Origin: Nocardia anaemiae NBRC 100462 | GTDB taxonomy: Bacteria; Actinomycetota; Actinomycetes; Mycobacteriales; Mycobacteriaceae | Assembly (NCBI RefSeq): GCF_001612725.1 | Contig: NZ_BDAZ01000012.1 | Span: 1-64,000 of the forward strand | Direction of reading: 5' to 3' | Length of the DNA stretch: 64,000 nucleotides | Part shown: piece after piece, positions 8,685 to 15,998 of the stretch | How positions within the stretch are numbered: the first letter of the stretch is position 1 | Layout: each line of letters starts with the position of its first letter | Notes under the pieces: generated by a model | Databases searched by the model: none | What the model was told of the DNA's origin: nothing | Seen by the model: only the letters and a program-made list of their open reading frames with translations | Program-made: the position numbers and the translations under genes

Positions 8685-9325
8685 CCGAAAACGCAACCAT
8701 CAAGCCACTGTTCGCAACCGTCGGTGCCGGTGACGCCGTGTACACCGCGGTGGTCGACGCCGTCAGCCAGGTGCGTGAGCGCGCCGCCACCGCCGATGTC
8801 AGCGGTCGCGTCGAAGAGGCACGCGAGCGCTTCGCCAACGTGCCCGCCGATGTCCGGGCCCAGTTCGAGACGCTGCGCGAGCGGCTGTCCGGACTGCCCT
8901 CGGAGCTGCCGGAGGACCTCGCCGAGCTGCGCGAGAAGTTCACCTCGGAGGAGCTGAAGGCGCTCGCCGAGAAGTACTACACCCAGGTCATCGACCTGTA
9001 CGCGGATCTGGCCGTGCGCGGTGAGGAGACCGTCGAGCGGCTGCGCGCCAACCACCTCGTCGAGGATCAGATCGAGCGCGTCGAGACGCTGTACAAGGAT
9101 GCGGCCAGCCGCGCCGAGGATGCGCTCGCGAAGGTCAACGAGCTGATCGGCCGTCCGGCCAAGGAAGAAGAGGTCGAGGTCGAGCCGGTCGTCGAGGCCG
9201 AGGTCGTCGAGGTGACCACCGAGACCGCGCCCGCCACCAACGGCACCCCCAAGAAGGCTCCGGCCAAGAAGGCGCCCGCCAAGAAGGCCACCGCGGCCAA
9301 GAAGGCGGCTCCCAAGAAGGCCTGA
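8681..9325 (+). CDS. hbhA: Heparin-binding hemagglutinin HbhA
   Basis: 214-residue surface protein homologous to mycobacterial HbhA, an adhesin that binds heparan sulfate. The N-terminal ~20 residues form a short hydrophobic helix, residues ~25-160 are a continuous charged coiled coil, and the C-terminus is a lysine/alanine/proline tail of KKAPAKKA-type repeats that binds heparin and is methylated in mycobacteria. Before the tail there is an unusually acidic linker (EEEVEVEPVVEAEVVEV). The start overlaps the XRE stop by ATGA. No Sec signal is visible, as in the mycobacterial protein. A strong hairpin terminator follows at 9348-9379. Confidence 0.9.
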   Translation: MTENATIKPLFATVGAGDAVYTAVVDAVSQVRERAATADVSGRVEEARERFANVPADVRAQFETLRERLSGLPSELPEDLAELREKFTSEELKALAEKYYTQVIDLYADLAVRGEETVERLRANHLVEDQIERVETLYKDAASRAEDALAKVNELIGRPAKEEEVEVEPVVEAEVVEVTTETAPATNGTPKKAPAKKAPAKKATAAKKAAPKKA

Positions 9326-9347
9326 CGCCCTTCCCTTCTCCACGCTG

Positions 9348-9379
9348 ACGACCCCGCACACCGACGTGTGCGGGGTCGT
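9348..9379 (+). terminator. Perfect 14-bp hairpin after hbhA
   Basis: ACGACCCCGCACAC (9348-9361) pairs perfectly with GTGTGCGGGGTCGT (9366-9379) around a CGAC loop. There is no U-run, as is common in actinobacteria. It ends 6 bp before the -10 hexamer of the next gene. Confidence 0.8.
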
Positions 9380-9397
9380 TGCTTCTATGATGGGCTG

Positions 9398-9694
9398 GTG
9401 GACACAGCGCACGGATTGGCCAGCTGGATCTTGTACGGGCTGCGGCTCTTGGCGCTCGGCGCGACGATTTTCGCGCTGATCCACGCCATCCGCCAGCGCC
9501 CCGACGCCTTCACCGCGGTGGACAAGCTGACCAAACCGATCTGGATCGCAATCCTCGGCGCGGCCCTGCTGTTCCTGCTGCTGTCGCTGAGCGTCACGAG
9601 TTTGCTTGCGCTGGTGTCGATTATCGCGACCGGCGTGTACCTGGCCGATGTGCGGCCGAAGGTGGATGAGATTCAGCGCGGGCCGCGCTGGTAG
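9398..9694 (+). CDS. DUF2516 small membrane protein (Rv0476-like)
   Basis: 98-residue membrane protein with three predicted hydrophobic segments (SWILYGLRLLALGATIFALIH, IWIAILGAALLFLLLSL, LLALVSIIATGVYLA) and a short polar C-terminus (DVRPKVDEIQRG). The N-terminal helix followed by RQRPDAFTAVDKLTKPIW matches the DUF2516 family next to hbhA in mycobacteria. The GTG at 9398 is preferred because TATGAT (9386-9391) ends 6 nt before it, which fits a leaderless mRNA, and because upstream in-frame codons lie inside the terminator hairpin. Function unknown. Confidence 0.8.
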   Translation: MDTAHGLASWILYGLRLLALGATIFALIHAIRQRPDAFTAVDKLTKPIWIAILGAALLFLLLSLSVTSLLALVSIIATGVYLADVRPKVDEIQRGPRW

Positions 9695-10414
9695 TTGGTG
9701 GTGCCCGGATTTCGGGTCTGCGTCATCACCAGCGCAATCAGAGTGCGCATTCGGTGGTTGGCCGAAAGTGGCTGAGGTGCGGTGTGATTCGTGCTGGTAG
9801 CGGCTGCGTCGTTGGCGCTCTGTCGGGGGTGAGCAGTGTCGATTGAGATGGCTCGAGACGGGGTCCCTCGGCGGGCGTAGGTGCGTACTCGGGGTGGTCT
9901 CGCTGAGCGTCGTCAGCCCGCATGCGCTGCGTGCGTAGCTGATTGATGCGCAGCCGAAAAACTGGCTGATACCAGCGCGGTTCGAACTGGGGCGGCTTCC
10001 TCCTGATGCTTGATTGCGGATCGAGCGGTGCGGATCGAGCGCTTGCGGTCTGAGCGTCGGTATTCGTCGTCCGCGACAGGGATGTCGACTTGATGCCGGA
10101 TGGCTGAAGGCGGACGAGATTTCGGGCGGGCGGTGCGGGGCGAATGTGCTGGACCGGCTCTGGGTTGGGTTGCTTCCGGCGGCCGTAGCAGCCGAGTTCG
10201 GCAGATGCGGCTAGCGGCGGAACGGGATTTTCGATCGACTTGGGGCGGCCCGCCCGGGGGAGTGGGATGCCATTCAGAGGTGGCTCGCACGTATGCACAA
10301 TGGCTGGACCGCGCTGGTGACGGCCAGTTTGTGCCCTCGGGCGGCCGGGTGGGTCCGGCAGGTTTTGTGATCGGTCACAAAGGGGCTCGGGGAGAAGTTC
10401 GGATAACTTTTGGG
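9695..10414. other. 720-bp stretch without a supported gene
   Basis: Reading frames here have no ribosome-binding site, no recognisable domain and poor protein character (Arg/Pro/Ser-rich). The stretch includes G-rich runs around 10100-10260. It separates the hbhA locus from an inserted hydrolase gene. In M. tuberculosis the secreted Rv0477 lies at this place and then deoC; no Rv0477 relative is seen here. Confidence 0.5.
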
Positions 10415-10434
10415 GTGCTTGCACTAGCAAGCAC
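10415..10434 (+). promoter_or_regulatory. 20-bp palindromic operator before the hydrolase gene
   Basis: GTGCTTGCACTAGCAAGCAC is a perfect palindrome apart from the four central bases, and differs at only two positions from the site over the XRE promoter (8121-8140). It lies about 48 bp before the start codon; a TAGTGT -10-like hexamer is at 10448-10453. Likely bound by the same repressor. Confidence 0.6.
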
Positions 10435-10481
10435 GGCCGTTTGCAGTTAGTGTATCGGGCAGTAACACAAAGGAGTGTCCG

Positions 10482-11516
10482 ATGCGTGCAATGCCGCCTG
10501 CGCTGGTGGGCTTCCCTGGGCGGGTCCGGGGGTTGTTTCACACACACCGCGCCAACCTGCGGTCCCGTACCTATGCGACCGCGGCGTTCAATCCGCCGAC
10601 CGCGCCGCATGAGGTCGTTCCGGTCGTCACTCGTGATGGTGCGCGCTTGCGCGTACACGTCTACGGACCGGCCGATGCGCAGACGATCGTGCTGGTACAC
10701 GGCTGGACCTGCGCCATCGAATACTGGAATGCGCAGATCAACGAATTCGCCGATCAGTACCGTGTAGTCGTCTACGACGTGCGCGGCCACGGCGAGAGCG
10801 AGCTCGGGTCCAGCCGGTTGACCACCGATCTGCTCGCCGACGATCTGGCCGCTGTGCTCGACGCCACCCTGTGCCCGGGCGAGCGAGCGGTTATGGTCGG
10901 CCACAGTCTCGGCGGGATGACCCTGCAAGCCTGGGCCGGACGCTATCCGGAACGGGTCGTGAAGCAGGCATGCGCAGTACTGCTGACCAACACTGCGCCG
11001 GGTCGACTGATCGCCGAGACGACCGTCCTACCAATCTTCAATGCACCACTCCCACTGCTGAACCGGCGAATTGCGCTGCCGCCCGCCATCGGCCGCTTCG
11101 GCCTCGGCGCCGCGATCGTCTTCCCCCCGATCGCGCCGGTGAAGTGGGCCTTCACCCGACAGATCATGAGCCTGCGCTCCACCGGCGACGTGGTCGACTA
11201 CAGTCTCGCCGTCGTCCGCTCCTGCCCCGCTCGCGTCCGTGCGAAATTCGGCATCCTGCTCGCCGAACTGGATCTCGGCGAATCGGCCCGCAACCTGGTC
11301 GTGCCGACCACGATCCTGGCCGGTGAATTCGACGATATGACCCCGCCCGTGCACGCCGAGCGAATCGCCGAAATGCTCAGGGAAACAGGCAGTCTGGTCA
11401 AGTACGAGGTGCTCCCGCAGGGACATCTCGGAAACACCGAGATGTACGAGCGGTTCAACGAGGAACTGGCTCTGATCCTCGATTCGGTGCGCCAGCCCGC
11501 CAAGGCAGCAGGGTAA
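10482..11516 (+). CDS. Alpha/beta-fold hydrolase
   Basis: 344-residue hydrolase of the alpha/beta superfamily. The oxyanion segment VLVHGWTCAIEYW, the nucleophile elbow GHSLGG (Ser), the acid in GEFDDMTPP and the histidine in QGHLGN form the expected triad. An N-terminal extension of ~55 residues (basic, with RVRGLFHTHRANLRSR) precedes the fold; it is not a clear signal peptide. A strong AAAGGAG lies 8 nt before the ATG. Expression is probably controlled through the 20-bp palindrome at 10415-10434. The substrate is unknown. The gene ends 4 bp before the convergent purU stop. Confidence 0.85.
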   Translation: MRAMPPALVGFPGRVRGLFHTHRANLRSRTYATAAFNPPTAPHEVVPVVTRDGARLRVHVYGPADAQTIVLVHGWTCAIEYWNAQINEFADQYRVVVYDVRGHGESELGSSRLTTDLLADDLAAVLDATLCPGERAVMVGHSLGGMTLQAWAGRYPERVVKQACAVLLTNTAPGRLIAETTVLPIFNAPLPLLNRRIALPPAIGRFGLGAAIVFPPIAPVKWAFTRQIMSLRSTGDVVDYSLAVVRSCPARVRAKFGILLAELDLGESARNLVVPTTILAGEFDDMTPPVHAERIAEMLRETGSLVKYEVLPQGHLGNTEMYERFNEELALILDSVRQPAKAAG

Positions 11517-11520
11517 GTCT

Positions 11521-12411
11521 CTAAGAGAAGACGACGGTTCGGCGGCCGTGAACCAGGACTCGGCCCTCGAGGTGCCAGCGGAGGCCGCGGGCCAGCACCA
11601 CGCGCTCGATATCGCGGCCTTGGCGGACCATATCGCGGACCTCGTCCGCATGGTCGATGCGGATCACATCTTGTTCGATGATGGGCCCCGCGTCGAGTTC
11701 GGCGGTGACATAGTGGCAGGTCGCGCCGATCAGTTTGACGCCGCGGGCGAAGGCCTGGTGGTAAGGGCGGGCGCCGACGAACGAGGGCAGGAAGCTGTGA
11801 TGGATATTGATCGCCTTGCCCGCCCAGTGTTCGCACAACTCGGCGGGTAGCACCTGCATGAAGCGCGCCAACACAACGGCGTGCGGGTCGTGGGCATCAA
11901 CCAGGGTCCGCACCTCCTCGAAGGCAGGGCCGCGTTCGGCCGGATCCTTCGGGAAGGGCACATGGTGGAACTTCACGCCGTGCGCTTCGGTCATCCCGGC
12001 GAGGTCCGGGTGATTGCCGATCACTGCTTCGATGGTGGCGGGCAGTTCACCGCTGGCGGCGCGGCCGAGCAGGTCGTGCAAGCAGTGGCCGTCCTTGCTG
12101 ACCAGTAGTACAGCCCGGCGACGTTCACCGGAATCCAGCAGCTGCCACTCTGTCTCCGTGCCGAAGTCGGCCGCGACTCCGGCGAATCGGTCGCGCAGTT
12201 CCGCGATGCCGAACGGCACCGTCGACGCCTTGATCGCCTGGCGAGTGAAGAACCAGCCGATATCCGGATCGGAGTGGTAGCCCGCCTCCACGATGGACCC
12301 CCCGAACTCGGCGATGAAGGAGGTGATCCTGGCGATGATGCCGGGACGGTCCGGGCACCCGAGGGTGAGCACGAAGCGTCGGTCGTCCAAGGCAGGTGGA
12401 GCGGAACTCAT
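11521..12411 (-). CDS. purU: Formyltetrahydrofolate deformylase PurU
   Basis: 296-residue enzyme that hydrolyses 10-formyl-tetrahydrofolate to formate and tetrahydrofolate, supplying formate for purine synthesis and balancing one-carbon pools. An N-terminal ACT domain (FVLTLGCPDRPGIIARITSFI, GGSIVEAGYHSD) precedes the formyltransferase-fold catalytic domain. The catalytic Asn-His-Asp set is visible in INIHHSFLPSFVGARPYHQAF and GATCHYVTAELDAGPIIEQD. The ATG at 12411 is chosen over one 9 nt upstream because GGGAGG lies 9 nt before it. Divergent from the small ORF at 12503. Confidence 0.93.
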   Translation of the reverse strand: MSSAPPALDDRRFVLTLGCPDRPGIIARITSFIAEFGGSIVEAGYHSDPDIGWFFTRQAIKASTVPFGIAELRDRFAGVAADFGTETEWQLLDSGERRRAVLLVSKDGHCLHDLLGRAASGELPATIEAVIGNHPDLAGMTEAHGVKFHHVPFPKDPAERGPAFEEVRTLVDAHDPHAVVLARFMQVLPAELCEHWAGKAINIHHSFLPSFVGARPYHQAFARGVKLIGATCHYVTAELDAGPIIEQDVIRIDHADEVRDMVRQGRDIERVVLARGLRWHLEGRVLVHGRRTVVFS

Positions 12412-12502
12412 GGGGCTCATCCTCCCAGGTGGACTATGTGCCACCTGCGGCACCCGGCCTGCGGTGTTGAGCGAGTGTTGCACGAAAGCCGACAATGGAA
12501 AT

Positions 12503-12778
12503 GTGACCCGTGTGAAGTTCGTACGACAGCTCGATGGGCTGACGTACGAATTCGTACGCGACGGCTGGGCCTACGGCTACCCCTCGTACAAGCGAATCGA
12601 TCACGACCTCTGGTGCCGCCGCCTCCCAGACTTCGGCTGGTCCATCTGCACCGCCTCCGGCGAAGTCCTGAGCCGCCCCTTCGACAACCCAGGCCAAGGC
12701 CCCCTCCCACCCGAAGGCGCCTGGGTCACCCGCAAACACGAACGCTCTTACGTCTACACCATGCTCCACCACCCCTGA
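12503..12778 (+). CDS. Small hypothetical protein, Trp/Tyr-rich
   Basis: 91-residue protein I do not recognise. It is rich in aromatics and charged residues (VRDGWAYGYPSYKRIDHDLW, PDFGWSICTASGEVL) and looks like a compact soluble domain rather than a chance frame. A -35-like TTGAGC (12467-12472), 18-bp spacer and -10 GACAAT (12491-12496) end 6 nt before the GTG, consistent with a leaderless transcript, and this supports the gene. It is divergent from purU and convergent with the GNAT gene (32 bp gap). The competing reverse frame (12434-12811) is Gly/Ala-rich and has no start signals. Confidence 0.6.
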   Translation: MTRVKFVRQLDGLTYEFVRDGWAYGYPSYKRIDHDLWCRRLPDFGWSICTASGEVLSRPFDNPGQGPLPPEGAWVTRKHERSYVYTMLHHP

Positions 12779-12810
12779 CCCGCCTGCGGGGTTGCCCCTC
12801 GACCCCAGCA

Positions 12811-13371
12811 CTACAACTCGTAAAACGGCTCCGCGTAACGGAATTCGCCGGTGATCTGCGAGTCGTACGCCGACAGCGTGCGCACCTGGAAGTGGGAAAC
12901 CCAGGCCGGTTCGTCCGGTGTTATGCCGAGGCGGGCGGCGGGGAGGAAACCGAATTGCGGGTAGTAGTCGAGGTGGCCGAGCAGGCCGATCAGGGGTTCG
13001 TCGAGGGCGTCGGCGGCGCCGATGGCGGCGTGCATCATGGCGGCGCCGACACCGTTGCCCTGATGTTCGGCCAGGACGCCGATCGGGCCGAGGGCGAGCA
13101 CCGGGAACGGGCCGACGCCCGCGCGGGTGAGGCAGACGTGGCCGATGACGGTGTCGTGTTCCACCGCGACCATCGAGAGGGTGGGAATCCAGCCGGAGTC
13201 GCTGCGCAGCCGGGTGATGAGGTCGACCTCGGGTGGGTCGGCGGCGCCGTCGTTGCTGAGTTCGGCCGTCTCCCGGTCGTTATCGGCGTTCGCGTACTGC
13301 GGTCCGAAGGCGCTGCGGTGGACGGCCGCGATCGCGGCAGCATCGTCGGCGCGTTCGCGACGGATCAGCAC
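12811..13371 (-). CDS. GNAT family N-acetyltransferase
   Basis: 186-residue acetyltransferase. The acetyl-CoA-binding motif A is clear ([20 protein letters not shown], with the Q/RxxGxG/A pattern QGNGVG), followed by the family-typical [22 protein letters not shown], which resembles the YhbS group of GNAT enzymes. The GTG at 13371 is selected because GGAGGAGA lies 8 nt upstream; longer in-frame starts would have no ribosome-binding site. The acceptor substrate is unknown. It is divergent from deoC with ~154 bp between the starts. Confidence 0.88.
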   Translation of the reverse strand: MLIRRERADDAAAIAAVHRSAFGPQYANADNDRETAELSNDGAADPPEVDLITRLRSDSGWIPTLSMVAVEHDTVIGHVCLTRAGVGPFPVLALGPIGVLAEHQGNGVGAAMMHAAIGAADALDEPLIGLLGHLDYYPQFGFLPAARLGITPDEPAWVSHFQVRTLSAYDSQITGEFRYAEPFYEL

Positions 13372-13525
13372 GGTGTCGTCTCCTCCTGAAGGATTGGGGC
13401 CATCCGCAACTGCGCAACAATCGGTAGTCACATGCGTTGTCCAGCTCCACCGACAGTATCGAGTGTGCGCGATGTGCCGGAGGCACGCAATGGAATTCGC
13501 CACCGGTATGCCAGACTCTCACCCT

Positions 13526-14194
13526 GTGGCAAATTCCGCGTCGCTGACCAGGGCCGAAGTGGCCGCCATGATCGATCACACGCTGCTGGCGCCGGAAGCG
13601 ACGGCCGCCGAGGTGGACGCGTTGGTTGCGCAAGCACGCGAACTCGGCGTGTACGCGATCTGCGTATCGCCGTCCATGCTGCCGATCCGGGCATCAGGAG
13701 TGGTGGTCGCGACGGTCGCCGGATTCCCTTCGGGCAAGCACCATTCGCTCGTCAAGGGCGCCGAGGCGCGCCTCGCGGTCGAGCAGGGCGCGGCCGAGGT
13801 CGACATGGTGATCGATGTCGGGGCCGCGCGCGCAGGCGATTACGGCGCGGTGCTGTCGGATATCGTGACGGTGCGTGAGGCAGTGGCCGATCGCGCGGTA
13901 CTCAAGGTGATCATCGAGTCGGCGGCGCTGTCCGATGCCGCGATCGTGGAAGTCTGCCGCGCCGCCGAACGCGCTGGCGCTGATTTCGTGAAGACCTCCA
14001 CGGGATTTCACCCCTCTGGCGGTGCCAGCGTGCACGCGGTGCAGCTGATGGCCGAGACCGTCGGCGGACGACTCGGTGTGAAGGCCAGCGGCGGCATCCG
14101 CACCTCCGAGGCCGCTGCCGAACTGATCGCCGCGGGCGCGACCCGTCTCGGACTCTCAAAATCCCGTGCGGTGCTGGAGGGGTTTCCCGCCTGA
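13526..14194 (+). CDS. deoC: Deoxyribose-phosphate aldolase DeoC
   Basis: Cleaves 2-deoxyribose-5-phosphate into glyceraldehyde-3-phosphate and acetaldehyde in deoxynucleoside catabolism. The TIM-barrel motifs are intact: [11 protein letters not shown] at the start, [17 protein letters not shown], the Schiff-base lysine in [21 protein letters not shown] with the second active-site lysine, and [11 protein letters not shown]. The GTG at 13526 (222 residues) is preferred because CAGACT lies 8 nt before it (leaderless pattern) and the length fits the Rv0478 homologue; ATG at 13508 would add six residues. It is convergent with the DUF2993 gene; 14195-14470 between them shows no supported gene. Confidence 0.92.
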   Translation: MANSASLTRAEVAAMIDHTLLAPEATAAEVDALVAQARELGVYAICVSPSMLPIRASGVVVATVAGFPSGKHHSLVKGAEARLAVEQGAAEVDMVIDVGAARAGDYGAVLSDIVTVREAVADRAVLKVIIESAALSDAAIVEVCRAAERAGADFVKTSTGFHPSGGASVHAVQLMAETVGGRLGVKASGGIRTSEAAAELIAAGATRLGLSKSRAVLEGFPA

Positions 14195-14470
14195 TGCCGA
14201 TGCCGAACGTGCGAGCGAATCCTGATAACGCCTGCTGCTGGCGGAATCCAGGTCCAGCGAGCCCGCCTGATATCGCAGCGGCAGTCTGTAGAACCGGATG
14301 TACCCGAGGCTGGCTGAAAGAGTCCGGCGAATCCGACGAAGGCCGTGCGGGATTCGCCGATACAACACGGAAATGCCAATCTGGACAGCCATTTCGCCGA
14401 CCGAAAGGCCACCGTCCGCCACAACGCGCGATCCACGATGTCGCGCTTCGGCTCGCCGACCGCCGCTGGA

Positions 14471-15196
14471 TCAGCAGCTGGTGCTGCCGCTGTTGTCCGC
14501 GGCGGGAAGTTCGGTCCGCCCACCTGCCAGCTTCACCACGACGCCGTTATCGGTGACCTTGACATCGGTGGCCTTCAGACCGAGCGGGTAGCTCTGCAGA
14601 CTCTGCGTGAAAACTTCGACGATGCCCGACACCAGATCGGTCGGTATCCCCATGCCGAGCAGCGCCGCCGACTTCGTCTCGACCTGCACGGTGCCGTCCT
14701 TGATCTCCGGCTTCACCTGCAGCTGGGCGAGCCCGCCGAGCACATCCAGGGTCAGCATCCCGGTCGCCGATGAGGACGACACACCGCTGACCAGGCCGCC
14801 GAGCGTCTCCCGGATACCGTCGTTGCCCCAGGTGACATCGGCCGAGGAGCTGCCGATGGTACTGCCGCTGCCGCTATTGCTGACCTCGACGTTGTTGAAT
14901 CTGGCGTGCACCACCATGCCGACGGCCGGGCCGAACTTGGAATCGTCGCTGTCCACCTTCACCTGATCGACCTTCCCGTCGATCCAGGTGATCAGCATCG
15001 GCTTGGCTCCGAAGCTCACATCGATCTTCGAACCCATATCCTTCTCGAATTGTGTGCTGATGCACCGCGAAACCTGGTACCGCGCATATGCCTCCCCGCC
15101 GACCAGCACGGTAGCGAGCAGAATCGCGACCACAACGAGGGCGATCACCAGGGCGCGCCGGTTGACCGTCAGGGTAGATGGGCTCTTCATACTCAT
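14471..15196 (-). CDS. DUF2993 (LmeA-like) membrane-anchored protein (Rv0479c-like)
   Basis: 241-residue protein with one N-terminal transmembrane anchor (ALVIALVVVAILLATVLVGG) and an extracytoplasmic DUF2993 domain, the fold of LmeA, the mannosyltransferase-associated lipid-binding protein of mycobacteria. A Cys at residue ~41 follows the anchor and another is the last residue (GSTSC), so a disulfide or lipid link is possible. The ATG at 15196 is supported by AAGAAT 7 nt upstream (leaderless layout). The position next to deoC matches Rv0479c, but that protein has a longer Pro-rich N-terminus. Probable role in envelope lipid or glycolipid handling. Confidence 0.8.
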   Translation of the reverse strand: MSMKSPSTLTVNRRALVIALVVVAILLATVLVGGEAYARYQVSRCISTQFEKDMGSKIDVSFGAKPMLITWIDGKVDQVKVDSDDSKFGPAVGMVVHARFNNVEVSNSGSGSTIGSSSADVTWGNDGIRETLGGLVSGVSSSSATGMLTLDVLGGLAQLQVKPEIKDGTVQVETKSAALLGMGIPTDLVSGIVEVFTQSLQSYPLGLKATDVKVTDNGVVVKLAGGRTELPAADNSGSTSC

Positions 15197-15295
15197 GGGC
15201 TCGATTCTTCCCCACGTTTCTGAGCTCGCTCTGTGGGCGCTGTGAGGGGTTCGATTGTGACATGCGACACAGGATTCGAGCGTAGCCTGGTCGAC

Positions 15296-15904
15296 ATGGC
15301 TGGCGATGCGGCGGGCCGCGCACTCGATTCCACCGAGCACGGGTGGCGTGTACTGCGGCGATTGGCCGGGCGCCATGCGGGGTTCTTCACCACCAGACAG
15401 GTACTGCGCGCCGGATGCGAGGCGCACGTTCGCGCCGGTCTCGGCGACGGCTCGGTGACACGGGCCGGGGTCGGGCTGCTGCGGTTGGCCGATTGGCCCA
15501 CCGGCCCGCTCGACGAATACGCCATGTGGGCGGCCTGGTTCGATGGGGCCGCCGCGGTATCGCATCAGAGTGCTGCGGAGTTGCACGGACTCGGTCGGCT
15601 GAGGCCGCGATTCCTGCACATGTCGGTCGGCGCGGGACGTCCGCCGGTCACCCCGCGACTTGTGGTGCTGCGCCGTCCGCTGATTCCGGCCGATCTCGAA
15701 CCCGCGGGTGGATTTCTGGTGACCACGCCCGTGCGCACGGTGCTCGATCTGGCCGAGGCCGCTATCGGACAATCCGCATTGGATGAGGTGGTCGGCGATG
15801 CGGTGGCCATCCATCGCTGCGATACCGACGAAATCCGTTCCGCGAGTGGGCGACTACCCCCGCGTGCCGCGGCCCGGGTGTACCGGGCCCTCACCGTCGC
15901 CTGA
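15296..15904 (+). CDS. Orphan AbiEi-type antitoxin-like DNA-binding protein
   Basis: 202-residue protein resembling the AbiEi (type IV antitoxin) family. The N-terminal winged-helix part has RRLAGRHAGFFTTRQVLRAG, and the middle has the family pattern WFDGAAAVSHQSAAELHGLG and TPVRTVLDLAEAAIG. No AbiEii-type nucleotidyltransferase toxin adjoins it, so it is an orphan, as is common in actinobacteria. The ATG at 15296 is chosen because TAGCCT (15283-15288) is exactly 7 nt upstream. Divergent from the DUF2993 gene, with 99 bp between starts. Role unknown; it may be a stand-alone regulator. Confidence 0.7.
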   Translation: MAGDAAGRALDSTEHGWRVLRRLAGRHAGFFTTRQVLRAGCEAHVRAGLGDGSVTRAGVGLLRLADWPTGPLDEYAMWAAWFDGAAAVSHQSAAELHGLGRLRPRFLHMSVGAGRPPVTPRLVVLRRPLIPADLEPAGGFLVTTPVRTVLDLAEAAIGQSALDEVVGDAVAIHRCDTDEIRSASGRLPPRAAARVYRALTVA

Positions 15905-15998
15905 TCGGCGCGGTGAGGACGCGAATGATCCGATTCGGCTATCAATTCGGTCGATCTCCGGTTTTGCCCGGCGCGCGATCATGGCAGGGTGACTGACC

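Noticed and set aside
9738..10928. A 396-residue reverse frame across the gap and the hydrolase 5' end
   Set aside because: Arg/Pro/Ser-rich with no domain, no ribosome-binding site, and antisense to a clear hydrolase gene.
12434..12811. A 125-residue reverse frame opposite the small ORF at 12503
   Set aside because: Gly/Ala/Val-rich shadow; the forward frame has a promoter and a better residue mix.
14156..14422. An 88-residue reverse frame between deoC and the DUF2993 gene
   Set aside because: Some membrane-like segments, but no start signal and it overlaps the deoC 3' end; the alternative frame there is equally plausible, so both are likely chance.
15255..15272. TTGTGACATGCGACACAG as a second Rex site
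   Set aside because: Right arm has three mismatches to the Rex consensus and the downstream gene has no redox link.
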